From: Thermoproteota archaeon
GTDB taxonomy: Archaea > Korarchaeota > Korarchaeia > Korarchaeales > Korarchaeaceae
Reading direction: 5' to 3'
Length of the DNA stretch: 33,188 bases
Assembly (NCBI GenBank): GCA_003661365.1
Contig: QMVZ01000003.1
Location: forward strand, 1 to 33,188
A program made the translations under genes and the position numbers. The notes under the pieces are model-generated. The model saw only the letters and a program-made list of their open reading frames with translations, was not told where the DNA came from and ran no database searches. Shown here piece after piece: positions 22,578-31,572 of this stretch (the stretch's first letter is position 1; each line of letters starts with the position of its first letter).

Positions 22578-24752
22578 ATGTTCAGAGCAGTTCCAACTAA
22601 GCGTTTCTATCTCTATACGGCTAAGTGGAACAGAGATAGGCTAGTAAATGCACTTCTAGATTTTAACGAAGTAGAACTGACAGATATAAAGGATCCAGAA
22701 CTAAAACCATTGAAAGAAACTACAGAACTAGATGAATTTTATACGAAAGTACTTTTGAAGCTCAAACTCAAGTTAGAAGAAATAGAAGAGATCGTAGGTA
22801 AGAAGATTAGAACAGAAGATGTGGAAGGGGCTCTCTATATCACTCCAGAAGATGCCGAGAAGTTGCTAAAAAAAGTTGATGAAAAAATAGCTTTACTCAG
22901 AAATCTATTGGATCCTAAGTTGATTGAAAAAAGGAGAAAGGAGCTAGAGGAGGTTAACAATAAACTTGCCTGGTTAGAAGAAGAGATACTTTCTTCCCTT
23001 GAACCAAAGGTGAGAGCCAGTCTTAGGATTGAAGAAAAACATGCAAGGATATTTGAAGTTCTAAGCTTTTTAGAGGAGAACATAGATTCAATGGAGAAAA
23101 CAATTAAGGAAATTGCACAAAATCCCTCAAAAATTAAAGACAAGACATCAACCGTATACGAACTGACCGACTTGCTGTCTAAAATGGAGGAGAACTGGTT
23201 TTCTCTGCCGGAAGATATCAGAAACAGGATATCAAAAAAGTTCGAGAGACTGAAGGAGGGAATACATGAACTAGAATCACTAATGAACCAGCTATCAAAT
23301 CAAGAGAAAGAGGCTGAGGAGGTCCAGCTGACCTTTCATGACGAAATTATAAAGACTTGTCAGGATCTCCTAAGGTTCTTAGACGAGTTCAGGGGCGAGA
23401 TAGCAGACATAGGAAATTCGGTTCTTTCAACGTCAGTTTTGCTTTCCGAGGGCTTTTCTCTCGAGAAAGTGCTACCAGAATACGTTCAGAAGGCTAAACC
23501 TCTGATAGAGCGGAAAAGAAATCTTGAGGCAGAGATATCTTTGTTTGAAGATCTGTTTGAAAGAAGAGCTACTGAGATAGAGCGACTCAAGCAAGACATC
23601 CTCGGGCTGGGACAAAACATTGTGGCAGTTATGTTATGGATAAAGGGATTTCTTCTAAACTCAAAGATATTAGAATGCATCTATGAGGGAGAGAGAATCA
23701 TTGCGGTCTCTGGATGGATCCCGACCTCTTTAGAAGAGGAATTCAAACAGCATATGAGTTCTAGATTGGGACCTCTAATGGAGCTTAGATTAGAAGAAGA
23801 TAAGATGGGCCCATCTTACATACACCTTCCAAGGATATTTGCCCCATTCAGACTCCTAACACATAAAATGGTCGGATATCCTAAGGCCAAACAGCTCGAC
23901 CCAACGCCCTTGGTTTCTCTTCTATTTCCCATAATGTTTGGAATTATGTTTGGGGATATTGGTCATGGTCTAGCTGCGCTCTTATTTGGACTTTTCCTAC
24001 GAAGGAAGAAGGGAACTCTTAGAGATCTTGGAGGCATACTGGTGCCCATGGGAATATGTTCGATGTTCTTCGGTCTTCTATACGGAGAAGCCTTTCTGAA
24101 AGAGGTTTACCATCCGATTCTCTTCTCACCGATACACGAGCCCATCAGGATCCTCCTTGTAGCAATAATCTTCGGCCTTATCCATCTAAATATAGCGTTT
24201 ACTGCCAATATAGTCAGTAAACTCGGGGAAGGAAGGTATTTGGATGCAATATTTCACCATGGTGGATTGCTCACAGTAGGTATGTATGACTTGGCAGCCT
24301 ATGCAGTCTATAGGACAGGAGGAGATGTAATGTCGGCTTTAAAAGATCCCTTCATGATGGGCGCGGCTTGCCTGCTCGGAATAACCATGCTAGTTATGAT
24401 GATTGAGCCCAAGCTAAAGGGACATGGAATGTTTGAAGGGATCATGGAAGCTTTTGAGGCAGCTCTCGAAGGAACCATTGGTTTGCTTGCAAACACCCTC
24501 TCATATTTGAGGTTAGCTGGTTTTGCCATTTCTCACGCAGCGTTTGGCATAATTGTCAAATCTATTGTTGGAGAGGGCGGAAGTCTGCCGACATTCATCA
24601 TAGCATCTGCATCAATGAACCTGCTCGCCATGGGCTTGGAGGGTATGGCGGCATTTATTCAAGCTACTAGGCTTACCCTATACGAATTTATGACCAAATT
24701 CTTCAAAGGAGAGGGAAGAGCACTAAAAACGATAGATAGCTTGGTTGGATAA
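22578..24752 (+). CDS. atpI: A-type ATP synthase subunit I (a subunit)
   Basis: Membrane stator that forms the ion half-channels of the A-type ATP synthase. The 724 aa protein has a soluble N-terminal half (about 1-410) with long coiled coils and a C-terminal half with about seven membrane segments, beginning TPLVSLLFPIMFGIMFGD. The essential arginine lies in LSYLRLAGFAIS near residue 645. The GHGLAALLFG motif follows the first helix. The ATG at 22578 has an ideal AGGAGGTG site 5 bases upstream. The proteolipid gene atpK follows on the same strand, while all other subunits are on the opposite strand. Confidence 0.95.
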   Translation: MFRAVPTKRFYLYTAKWNRDRLVNALLDFNEVELTDIKDPELKPLKETTELDEFYTKVLLKLKLKLEEIEEIVGKKIRTEDVEGALYITPEDAEKLLKKVDEKIALLRNLLDPKLIEKRRKELEEVNNKLAWLEEEILSSLEPKVRASLRIEEKHARIFEVLSFLEENIDSMEKTIKEIAQNPSKIKDKTSTVYELTDLLSKMEENWFSLPEDIRNRISKKFERLKEGIHELESLMNQLSNQEKEAEEVQLTFHDEIIKTCQDLLRFLDEFRGEIADIGNSVLSTSVLLSEGFSLEKVLPEYVQKAKPLIERKRNLEAEISLFEDLFERRATEIERLKQDILGLGQNIVAVMLWIKGFLLNSKILECIYEGERIIAVSGWIPTSLEEEFKQHMSSRLGPLMELRLEEDKMGPSYIHLPRIFAPFRLLTHKMVGYPKAKQLDPTPLVSLLFPIMFGIMFGDIGHGLAALLFGLFLRRKKGTLRDLGGILVPMGICSMFFGLLYGEAFLKEVYHPILFSPIHEPIRILLVAIIFGLIHLNIAFTANIVSKLGEGRYLDAIFHHGGLLTVGMYDLAAYAVYRTGGDVMSALKDPFMMGAACLLGITMLVMMIEPKLKGHGMFEGIMEAFEAALEGTIGLLANTLSYLRLAGFAISHAAFGIIVKSIVGEGGSLPTFIIASASMNLLAMGLEGMAAFIQATRLTLYEFMTKFFKGEGRALKTIDSLVG

Positions 24753-24764
24753 GTGATTGGAAAA

Positions 24765-24776
24765 TATTTTAATAAA
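24765..24776 (+). promoter_or_regulatory. Probable separate promoter for atpK
   Basis: TATTTTAATAAA lies 13 bases after the atpI stop and predicts a start near 24797, 8 bases before the atpK ATG. A separate promoter would help make the c subunit in excess, as ring stoichiometry requires. Confidence 0.45.
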
Positions 24777-24804
24777 TCCATGTAGGGGGCAAGGGGAGAT
24801 TCAT

Positions 24805-25143
24805 ATGTCTGCGTCGACGAGAAAGATCTTGCTTTACTCCTTTATCCTAGTTCCGTTGGTCATTATATTCATAGCAGGGCACGTAATGGCTGTGGCGGCA
24901 GCAGAGGAAGTGGAGGCCATGGATGAAGAAGCTAGGAAATGGGCATTTATTGGTGCTGGTGTAGCTGTCGCAGCAAGCACATTTAATGCAGCTTGGGCAC
25001 TTCGTGCCGTCGCAATAGGCGGGACTGCCCTCCTTACAGAAAGACCTGAACAGTTCGGCGCCGTTCTACTTCTCGGAGGTCTTGCTGAGGGCGTCGCCAT
25101 ATACGGCTTGCTAGTGGCCATTCTAATACTTGGAAAGATATGA
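24805..25143 (+). CDS. atpK: A-type ATP synthase subunit K (proteolipid c subunit)
   Basis: Forms the rotating membrane ring. From the ATG at 24805 it is 112 aa. A first hydrophobic segment (8-30) ending in VMAVAAAEE looks like a signal peptide. It is followed by two membrane helices (about 46-72 and 83-109). The ion-binding glutamate is E95 in GGLAEGVAIYGLL; the neighbour is Gly rather than the Ser/Thr of sodium-binding rings, which mildly favours protons. A TTG at 24757 would extend the frame, but the ATG has AAGGGGAGA upstream and a TATA box between. Its last 21 bases overlap the end of atpC on the other strand. Confidence 0.93.
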   Translation: MSASTRKILLYSFILVPLVIIFIAGHVMAVAAAEEVEAMDEEARKWAFIGAGVAVAASTFNAAWALRAVAIGGTALLTERPEQFGAVLLLGGLAEGVAIYGLLVAILILGKI

Positions 25144-26151
25144 AGCTATCCCAACTATCCTTCGGAGGGTTTCAGACGAAACCCCCTCTTTCTTACCTAT
25201 AACTACTAATCTAATGGCCTGTGACTCCCATTCTGTTCTAAGGATGTACCAAATTGTATACGATACACCTACAAAGTTTCTCCTTGCAATTAGGCATGCC
25301 CTTTCAAGCAAATCACTGAATAGTATGAATTCCCATAAGAGAGGCTCCTCAATCTCCTTATGAACAGTAAGTATCCTCTTTGCTATCGCCGAATATCTGT
25401 TTAAGGTTGAAATTTTCTTTAGCGCCTCTTCAAAACTCTTCGTCGCTGATAGAATGTCATAAGCTTCTTGATCCATGGTTTCTTGCAATACTTGGATTCT
25501 ATCGGCCCTATCGCAATAAATGGCTCTCAGACAGACAACTACTAACCTCCCATCTACATATTTACGAAAAAGTTCTCTTAACTTTTTATCAATGAGACGA
25601 GTTTTAAGCTTCTTTGTAAGTAATTCTGCGTAAGATCTCTCCAGCAACATATCTAACAGAGCAATATCTTCCTCCCCGCTCTCTCTCCATTCTTCCATCG
25701 CTCTAAATATGGGTTCTACTTCTTTTGAGGGAGGTTTTCTTTTCATTTCGATCAACTGATATACTCCTGGGAGGAACTCGGCAGGAAAAACTTCTATGGG
25801 CACTTCTTGCTCGAATCTTTTGGCGTAAATCGTTCTTCTTAACCTCTCTATATCATATTTTGAAAGGTATGCGCACACAATTCCCGCCATTTTCTCATCA
25901 AGAAGGGAGAGGATGTAAGAAATTCTCTCATACATCAGTTTGTTTATGCGGGCTTCGATTTCCCTGTTGTCGAGGAGGTCATCTCTCGTCCTGAAGAACT
26001 TTCCGTACTCGGTGTTTCTGAGCTTTTCGAGCAATTGATCAAGATCCTCGGTATCAATAAGTGAGAGGAGATCCTTGTATGATAAGAGATGGAGAGCCAA
26101 CCCATGGCTTCTTATCACAGAGTATAGCCTCTTTCCACTAAACATTCTCAT
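25123..26151 (-). CDS. atpC: A-type ATP synthase subunit C
   Basis: Central-stalk adapter (the V-ATPase subunit d equivalent) linking the rotor shaft to the c-ring. The 342 aa protein is entirely helical and soluble. It shows the YDIERLRRTIYAKRF segment of the family, and RNFVGVSYTIWYILRTEWESQAIRLVVIGK near the C-terminus. The ATG at 26151 overlaps the atpD stop by 4 bases. It is the last gene of the F-H-E-A-B-D-C unit and ends inside the convergent atpK gene. Confidence 0.93.
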   Translation of the reverse strand: MRMFSGKRLYSVIRSHGLALHLLSYKDLLSLIDTEDLDQLLEKLRNTEYGKFFRTRDDLLDNREIEARINKLMYERISYILSLLDEKMAGIVCAYLSKYDIERLRRTIYAKRFEQEVPIEVFPAEFLPGVYQLIEMKRKPPSKEVEPIFRAMEEWRESGEEDIALLDMLLERSYAELLTKKLKTRLIDKKLRELFRKYVDGRLVVVCLRAIYCDRADRIQVLQETMDQEAYDILSATKSFEEALKKISTLNRYSAIAKRILTVHKEIEEPLLWEFILFSDLLERACLIARRNFVGVSYTIWYILRTEWESQAIRLVVIGKKEGVSSETLRRIVGIASYLSKY

Positions 26152-26765
26152 ACACCTCTCTTCAACATTCTATACTTCTTAATCCTGAGGAAATCCTCCA
26201 AGCTTTCCTCTTCCAATCTCTCTTCTATGTACTTGATCGCTCTCTCATGTTCTGGTATGATCACCTTTCTCAGCGTGTTAACTCTTCTCATGGTATCTGC
26301 GACCTCAATGGCAAGTCTCTCAAGGGCTGCTTCCAGCATAACGACATCTATCAATCTATCCATCATTCGTTGAAGTCCATCCAGGGCTGAAATCAGAGGT
26401 GCTTGTATGGAAGGTGATGGTTTGAAGCCCTTTTGAACGATTTGAGCTCCTGGTATCTCTACTCCCATGAGGCTAGTTGTTTTGACTTTAACTAGGAAGG
26501 GCTGGCTCAGTAGTGCAGCCTTCCTCATCTCTTCAACTCCAGCAATTGCATAAGCCACCTTTAACTGCTCGTAGACCTCCATCATCTCTTTGTCTAACTC
26601 TTTTCTTTCAATCAACCTTCCTTGAAGCGCTGAGAGCTCTTTGATTAGCTTATCTCTCTTCATTTCAAGGGTTTCTGCTCCCATTTTGAAGAATTCGACC
26701 CTTTTCCTAAGTTTTATTAGAAAGCCCTTCGTGGGAGCTACCCTTCCTACGGCTCTAAAGGCCAC
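26148..26765 (-). CDS. atpD: A-type ATP synthase subunit D (rotor shaft)
   Basis: Forms the antiparallel coiled-coil shaft that turns inside the A3B3 head. The 205 aa protein has an N-terminal APTKGFLIKLRKRVEFFKMGAETL (the family P-T-K/R start followed by L-K-x-K-R-D) and a C-terminal helix with IIPEHERAIKYIEERLEEE. The start is GTG at 26765, 5 bases after the atpB stop; the next Met is within the first conserved helix. It overlaps atpC by 4 bases. Confidence 0.94.
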   Translation of the reverse strand: MAFRAVGRVAPTKGFLIKLRKRVEFFKMGAETLEMKRDKLIKELSALQGRLIERKELDKEMMEVYEQLKVAYAIAGVEEMRKAALLSQPFLVKVKTTSLMGVEIPGAQIVQKGFKPSPSIQAPLISALDGLQRMMDRLIDVVMLEAALERLAIEVADTMRRVNTLRKVIIPEHERAIKYIEERLEEESLEDFLRIKKYRMLKRGV

Positions 26766-26770
26766 TCAAT

Positions 26771-28159
26771 TCACCCAGCCCTGTACTTCGGATGGTACTC
26801 TTTCATCACTTCCTCGCTTATCCTGGTAAGCTCCCTCTCGGGAATCATCGACAAGAGTTCCCACGCTATATCTAAGGTTTCTTCGATGGTTCTCCTCTCT
26901 TCAAACCCTTGCTTTACGAACTTCTCCTCAAATTCCGTTGCAAACTCATAGTACCTTTTCTCCCTCTCGCTCAATCCGGCCTCTCCTATAATGCTGGCAA
27001 GCTCCCTAGCCCTAGTTCCCATGGAATATGTAGCATAAAGCTGGTCTGAAACAGCCTTATGATCTTTTCTGGTCTTACCTTCACCTATTCCATCCTTCAT
27101 GAGCCTGCTAAGGCTCGGAAGAACGTCTATGGGCGGATATATCCCCCTGTTGTAGAGGGTAGTGCTCAGGAAGATCTGTCCCTCGGTGATGTATCCGGTG
27201 AGGTCTGGGATCGGATGGGTAAAGTCGCCTCCAGGCATCGTCAGTATTGGCATTAGAGTGATGGATCCAAGCCTTCCCTTTATTCTACCAGCTCTCTCAT
27301 AGAGGGATGCTAGATCGCTATACATGTACCCAGGGTAGCCCTTCCTGCTTGGAACTTCTTCCCTAGCAGCACTGATTTCCCTTAAAGCCTCGCAGTAGTT
27401 GGTCATGTCGGTCATTATGACGAGGACGTCCATACCTAAGTCGAAAGCAAGGTATTCAGCAGCTGTCAAGGCAACTCTAGGCGTAGTAAGCCTCTCAATA
27501 ACAGGGTCGTCTGCAAGGTTGAGAAACATGACCGACCTGCTCAAAGCCCCTAGTGCCTCGAACTGCTCCATGAAGAACCTTACTTCCTCTGTCTTCAGGC
27601 CTATGGCGGCGAAAACTATGGAAAACCTCTCCTCCTTTCCTGGAACGAACGCTTGTCGTGCTATCTGGGCAGCCAGTTCATTGTGAGGAAGACCCGATAT
27701 TGAGAAGATTGGAAGCTTCTGTCCTCTGACAAGGCTTAGCATTCCGTCTATAGCGGATATCCCCGTTTCGACGAACTCGTCCGGATAGTCCCTGCTAACA
27801 GGGTTTATTGGCTTTCCATCTATTTCCCTATAGTCCTCGGGTCTAATTGGAGGACCCCCGTCTATTGGCTGACCAGCGCCATTGAACATCCTACCTATCA
27901 TATCGCTGGAAACCGGAAGTTGAAGGGTCGTTCCTGTGAACTTTATCATGGCGTCGCTTTCAATTCCTTCTGGATCTCCCAGTACTTGGATTATCACCAT
28001 GTCCTTTCCAGCTTCTAGAACCTGTCCAGTCCATTCCCTGCCCTCTTCGGTGAAGATCTTGACTACTTCACCGTACTTAGCGTCAGGCACCCCTCTCATG
28101 ATGACGAGGGGTCCCTTTACCTGATCGATGCCCCTATACGTTAGTCCGCTAATACTCAT
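26771..28159 (-). CDS. atpB: A-type ATP synthase subunit B (regulatory head subunit)
   Basis: Non-catalytic nucleotide-binding subunit that alternates with A in the head. The 462 aa length is standard. The P-loop is degenerate ([14 protein letters not shown]), as in all B subunits. Conserved blocks include [65 protein letters not shown] and [18 protein letters not shown]. The ATG overlaps the atpA stop by one base (TAATG). Confidence 0.97.
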   Translation of the reverse strand: MSISGLTYRGIDQVKGPLVIMRGVPDAKYGEVVKIFTEEGREWTGQVLEAGKDMVIIQVLGDPEGIESDAMIKFTGTTLQLPVSSDMIGRMFNGAGQPIDGGPPIRPEDYREIDGKPINPVSRDYPDEFVETGISAIDGMLSLVRGQKLPIFSISGLPHNELAAQIARQAFVPGKEERFSIVFAAIGLKTEEVRFFMEQFEALGALSRSVMFLNLADDPVIERLTTPRVALTAAEYLAFDLGMDVLVIMTDMTNYCEALREISAAREEVPSRKGYPGYMYSDLASLYERAGRIKGRLGSITLMPILTMPGGDFTHPIPDLTGYITEGQIFLSTTLYNRGIYPPIDVLPSLSRLMKDGIGEGKTRKDHKAVSDQLYATYSMGTRARELASIIGEAGLSEREKRYYEFATEFEEKFVKQGFEERRTIEETLDIAWELLSMIPERELTRISEEVMKEYHPKYRAG

Positions 28160-29940
28160 TATATCACCACCCTTTTCACGAGCGAAATCTCCTTCTCAAG
28201 CTTCTCCATTATGTTCTTTATGGCTTCTTCTACCCTATCTTCCTCTAGAAACTTTAGCCTTCCAAGATCTCCGATGACTTCCATTTTTTCTATCTCTGTA
28301 AATGGAACGCCAGCGTCTACGAGGGGCTTAACTTTCTTGTAGAATTCTAGGAGTGTCTTCAAGATTAGGACCTGCTTTCGCGGAGAGCAGTAAGTATCCA
28401 CTTCATGATAAGCGTTCTGCACCAAGAAACCTTCCCTTATCAGTTCTCCTACCAAAATGATCAGTCTGTTCTCGTCGGAGAGGGCACTTTCCCCGACAAC
28501 GCTAGCTATCTCTTCGAGGCGGGAGGATTCTTGAAGTATGGTCATGGCTTCCTCTCGTGGTGCATACATGTCCATCTCCACTTGCCTTATCCACCACTTC
28601 CTAACGTTATCCACGTACTTTGAGAAGCTCTGAAGCCAGTTTATTGCTGGAAAGTGCCTTTTGAATGCGAGAGTTGTATCGAGAGCCCAGAAGGTTCCCA
28701 CATACCTGATTGTGTGCTGAGTTACTGGCTCGTTTAGATCTCCTCCCGAAGGGCTTACTGCTCCAATTATGCTTACTGATCCTACCCTTCCATCCCCTCC
28801 TAGCGTCCTTACCTTGCCACCTCTTTCGTAGAAAGCCGCTATAAAGTCAGGTAGGTATGCTGGATATCCTCTCTCAGATGGGATCTCCTCAAGCCTAGAG
28901 CTGAGCTCTCTCAGAGCTTCCGCCCAACGAGATGTGGAATCAGCGGTCAAAACGACGTGATAGCCCATGTCCCTGTAGTACTCGGCATATGTAATGCCGA
29001 CGAAGATGCTGGCCTCCCTAGCTGGCACAGGCATGTTACTAGTGTTTGCAATTAGTATGCTCCTCCTCATGAGAGGAGCGCCAGTTCTAGGATCTACAAG
29101 CTTGGGGAAGTGGAGAAGGAGGTCTGTCATCTCGTTCCCTCTCTCCCCGCACCCCACATACACCACTACATCTGCATCTGCCCACTTAGAAATCTGGTGA
29201 AGCGTCACGGTCTTACCCGTTCCAAATCCTCCCGGAATGGCTGCAGTTCCCCCTTTCGAGATCGGGAAGAACGTGTCGATAACCCTCTGTCCGGTTACCA
29301 GCAGCTCGGTTGCTCCTAAGTATTCCTTAAACGGCCTTGGAACTCTAACTGGCCACTTATGGTACATCTTAAGTTCTATTTCCCTTGAATCCTCTCTTAG
29401 GGTGGCGATAACGTCTTCAATCTGGTAGGTTCCCTCAGGAACCACATCAACGACCTCTACCCTCCTCAAGTTGGGAGGAACCATTATCCTGTGGGTTATA
29501 GCTCCCTCAGGAACCTCTCCAATGACGCTTCCAGGTTCAAGCCTATCTCCCTTCTTAACAAGGGGCTTAAACTCCCACTTTCTGTCTCTTGGAAGAGTCG
29601 GAAGCCTTATACCTCTCTCTATGAAGGAGCCCGTCATCTCTGCGATCTTCTCTAAAGGCCTTCCAAGACCATCTAGAACCTGGCCTAAGAGTCCGGGGCC
29701 TAGCTCAACGCTAAGGGGCTCACCAGTCCTCTTAACAGGCTCTCCAGGGGACATCCCTGTCGTTGTCTCGTAGATCTGGATAACTGCTGTATCTCCCTCT
29801 ATTCTAACGATCTCCCCAGTTAGCTCCTCCTCTCCCACCAAGACGACCTCTCTTACCCTGGCCCCCCTCATGTTATCGGCTATAACGACGGAACCCTTAA
29901 TGTGCCTGATAACCCCTATACCTAACTCCTCGTTACTCAT
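28159..29940 (-). CDS. atpA: A-type ATP synthase subunit A (catalytic)
   Basis: Catalytic ATP-hydrolysing or -forming subunit. The 593 aa length is normal. The N-terminal beta barrel and non-homologous bulge region are present, followed by Walker [10 protein letters not shown] at about 235-243 (PFGSGKT in many relatives), [28 protein letters not shown], and [19 protein letters not shown]. No intein is present, although atpA is a common intein host. It overlaps atpE by 4 bases and atpB by 1. Confidence 0.97.
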   Translation of the reverse strand: MSNEELGIGVIRHIKGSVVIADNMRGARVREVVLVGEEELTGEIVRIEGDTAVIQIYETTTGMSPGEPVKRTGEPLSVELGPGLLGQVLDGLGRPLEKIAEMTGSFIERGIRLPTLPRDRKWEFKPLVKKGDRLEPGSVIGEVPEGAITHRIMVPPNLRRVEVVDVVPEGTYQIEDVIATLREDSREIELKMYHKWPVRVPRPFKEYLGATELLVTGQRVIDTFFPISKGGTAAIPGGFGTGKTVTLHQISKWADADVVVYVGCGERGNEMTDLLLHFPKLVDPRTGAPLMRRSILIANTSNMPVPAREASIFVGITYAEYYRDMGYHVVLTADSTSRWAEALRELSSRLEEIPSERGYPAYLPDFIAAFYERGGKVRTLGGDGRVGSVSIIGAVSPSGGDLNEPVTQHTIRYVGTFWALDTTLAFKRHFPAINWLQSFSKYVDNVRKWWIRQVEMDMYAPREEAMTILQESSRLEEIASVVGESALSDENRLIILVGELIREGFLVQNAYHEVDTYCSPRKQVLILKTLLEFYKKVKPLVDAGVPFTEIEKMEVIGDLGRLKFLEEDRVEEAIKNIMEKLEKEISLVKRVVI

Positions 29941-30593
29941 TCATCACTCCCTCCAAAAAGCAGATCTATAAGCTTTGGCTCGTTTCTTTCCCTATAACCC
30001 ACAAGCCTTCCATCAAATGTGTTGTAAAACCTCCTTGTGTCACCCTCGTCCCTCGCTATTACGCCGCCTATTACGAAGGCCTGCTTTGTCACATCCACCT
30101 GCATGTCCACATTCATCTCCTTGCTCAGCCTCTCAGCCACCTTTCTCAGAACTGATAAGTCCTTTCCCTTCCCCCAGATATACAATTTGTTAGTCCCAAG
30201 TGCTTCGGCCGCCTCTCTGGCGTATTTCATCAGAATCTCCTCATAATTCCACTCTGGTAGCTTGTTTTCAGCTATAAGTGCAAGCTGCTCCCTTACTTTT
30301 TCGAAAAGAAGGTCAAGATATCTTTTCTGCATGGTGAGGATTTCCCTCTTTATCTTTATCTCTACCGCGCTGCTCTTCTTTGCTATCTCATCCTTAACCT
30401 TTCTGTCTATCTCCTTCTTCTTTGCCTCTATTATCCTGTTAGCCCTTCTTTCGGCTTCCTTAATTATCCTTTCAGCTTCTTCTTTCGCCTGAGAGATTAT
30501 CTCATCTGCCTTTCGCTTCGATACCTCTAAGATCGACTCTATCATCTCTTCAAGTTCCTTTCTCTCTACCGCTTCGACCTCAGCCTTCTTCAC
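29937..30593 (-). CDS. atpE: A-type ATP synthase subunit E (peripheral stalk)
   Basis: Pairs with subunit H to form the peripheral stalk that holds the head still. The 218 aa protein has an N-terminal coiled coil (residues 5-90, rich in Ala, Glu, Lys with 11-residue spacing: AKEEAERIIKEAERRA) and a C-terminal globular domain with VIARDEGDTRRFYNTFDGRL, the family signature. The start is GTG at 30593, inside atpH by 14 bases, so translation is coupled to its binding partner. Confidence 0.94.
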   Translation of the reverse strand: MKKAEVEAVERKELEEMIESILEVSKRKADEIISQAKEEAERIIKEAERRANRIIEAKKKEIDRKVKDEIAKKSSAVEIKIKREILTMQKRYLDLLFEKVREQLALIAENKLPEWNYEEILMKYAREAAEALGTNKLYIWGKGKDLSVLRKVAERLSKEMNVDMQVDVTKQAFVIGGVIARDEGDTRRFYNTFDGRLVGYRERNEPKLIDLLFGGSDE

Positions 30594-30894
30594 CTAGGAC
30601 TACCCCCCTCAAAACGATTTCAACTGCCTTTTCTATGTTCTTCTTTGCAAGCTCCTCCATCTCTGTTAGCTTTCCTGTCATTTCCTTGGTTATCTTTTCT
30701 ACCTCTTTCTCCACGATCTCATCTATGTTAGTGCCCAGCACTATGGTTTCAGCAGATCTCTCAGCTTCCTCCACTATTTCCTTTGCCCTCTTCTTTGCTT
30801 CCTCCACTATTTCCTTTGCCTGTTTTCTAGCATTCTCCAAAATCTCTCTAGACTTCTTGTCTGCCTCTACAATCAGTTCGACTAATCTTGGCAT
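30580..30894 (-). CDS. atpH: A-type ATP synthase subunit H (peripheral stalk coil)
   Basis: Small, almost wholly coiled-coil partner of subunit E. The 104 aa protein has 11-residue (hendecad) repeats, NARKQAKEIVEEAKKRA and KEIVEEAERSAETIV, which form the right-handed coil known for this subunit. The ATG at 30894 has GGGGGAAT upstream. It lies 13 bases after atpF and overlaps atpE by 14 bases. Sequence identity is low in this family, so the call rests on coil pattern, size and position. Confidence 0.85.
   Translation of the reverse strand: MPRLVELIVEADKKSREILENARKQAKEIVEEAKKRAKEIVEEAERSAETIVLGTNIDEIVEKEVEKITKEMTGKLTEMEELAKKNIEKAVEIVLRGVVLGEEG
30764..30820 (-). repeat. 33-base tandem duplication in atpH
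   Basis: Two identical 24-base segments (30764-30787 and 30797-30820) lie exactly 33 bases apart, i.e. 11 codons, matching one hendecad of the coil. The DNA identity, not only the protein pattern, points to a recent duplication or conversion of a coil unit. Confidence 0.85.
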
Positions 30895-30907
30895 AACATT
30901 CCCCCGT

Positions 30908-31252
30908 CTAAACTTTTAATCCCTTGAAACCGAGAGACTTCTCTATCAAATCACGAAGCTCCCTTAACCTCAGGCCTCTCGGTTTCTTTAAATCTGGTAT
31001 TACCGCAAATATTGGCTTGAAAATTCTTCTTTGGAGAATTCTCTCTCTGTAATCTGATATCATCTCCGCAACCGATTCGTTCATAAATACTATTTCAGGG
31101 AGCTCATCTTCCTCCCGCCTCAAAATGCGTAAGACCTCGTTTTTATCCCTCACAATGTAAGATTTTATGCCAATTGCCTCAAAAGCGGAAGCTAGTAGCT
31201 CATCATCCGTCAACAGCAAGGGTTGTGAAGGTTCGTATGTCTCACTCATCAT
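30908..31252 (-). CDS. atpF: A-type ATP synthase subunit F
   Basis: Small rotor-associated subunit bound to D in the central stalk. The 114 aa protein has a Rossmann-like fold: DDELLASAFEAIGIKSYIV, EIVFMNESVAEMI, FKPIFAVIPDLKK, then a closing helix LRELRDLIEKSLG. Two ATGs are possible (31252 and 31249); GAGGT lies about 8 bases upstream of the first. It is the first gene of the long minus-strand unit and shares an AT-rich promoter region with tRNA-Leu. Confidence 0.92.
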   Translation of the reverse strand: MMSETYEPSQPLLLTDDELLASAFEAIGIKSYIVRDKNEVLRILRREEDELPEIVFMNESVAEMISDYRERILQRRIFKPIFAVIPDLKKPRGLRLRELRDLIEKSLGFKGLKV

Positions 31253-31261
31253 CCTGCTACC

Positions 31262-31277
31262 TCATCCGGACGGATGA
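31262..31277. repeat. Inverted repeat in the atp operon promoter
   Basis: TCATCC-GGAC-GGATGA is a perfect 6-base inverted repeat with a 4-base centre. It lies between the TATA box and the predicted start of the minus-strand atp transcript (near 31263), the place for a repressor operator. Confidence 0.55.
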
Positions 31278-31280
31278 TAG

Positions 31281-31296
31281 TAAAAAATATTAAAAC
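31281..31296. promoter_or_regulatory. Shared TATA region for atp operon (-) and tRNA-Leu (+)
   Basis: The AT-rich block centred at 31290 lies about 27 bases from both the predicted atp start (31263, minus) and position 31317, 8 bases before tRNA-Leu (plus). A near-symmetrical ATATTAAA box could serve one or both directions. Confidence 0.5.
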
Positions 31297-31324
31297 ACTG
31301 AGCTGATATCCTTATCAATGGCGC

Positions 31325-31412
31325 GCGGGGGTGGCCGAGCCAGGTCAAAGGCGGCGGACTTAAGATCCGCTCCCATAGGGGTTCGTGGGTTCGAATCCCA
31401 CCCCCCGCACCA
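31325..31412 (+). tRNA. tRNA-Leu(UAA), CCA encoded
   Basis: Acceptor GCGGGGG (31325-31331) pairs with CCCCCGC (31402-31408). The anticodon stem GCGGA/TCCGC encloses the loop CTTAAGA, with anticodon TAA at 31361-31363. A long variable arm (TCCCATAGGGG) confirms the Leu type. The T-stem is GTGGG/CCCAC with loop TTCGAAT. A73 is at 31409 and CCA is encoded at 31410-31412. No intron. Confidence 0.96.
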
Positions 31413-31525
31413 TCTCTCTGACAATCATTTTTCGATCAGCTATATCAAATCAATTTTCAGTTCGAACTTTGGGTGTTAATTCATTCGAAAACCAGGGAGA
31501 TTTTGGAGCGAATAGCGTCCTCCAT

Positions 31526-31536
31526 ACTTTTTAAAC
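31526..31536 (+). promoter_or_regulatory. TATA box for the CYTH gene
   Basis: ACTTTTTAAAC centred near 31532 predicts a start near 31559, which decides the choice of ATG at 31573 over 31546. Confidence 0.45.
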
Positions 31537-31572
31537 AAGCGGATCATGATACTTGCAGAAAACACAGATGAG

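Noticed and set aside
24757-24804. TTG start giving a longer atpK protein
   Set aside because: The ATG at 24805 has a good purine-rich site, and the TATA box lies inside the proposed extension.
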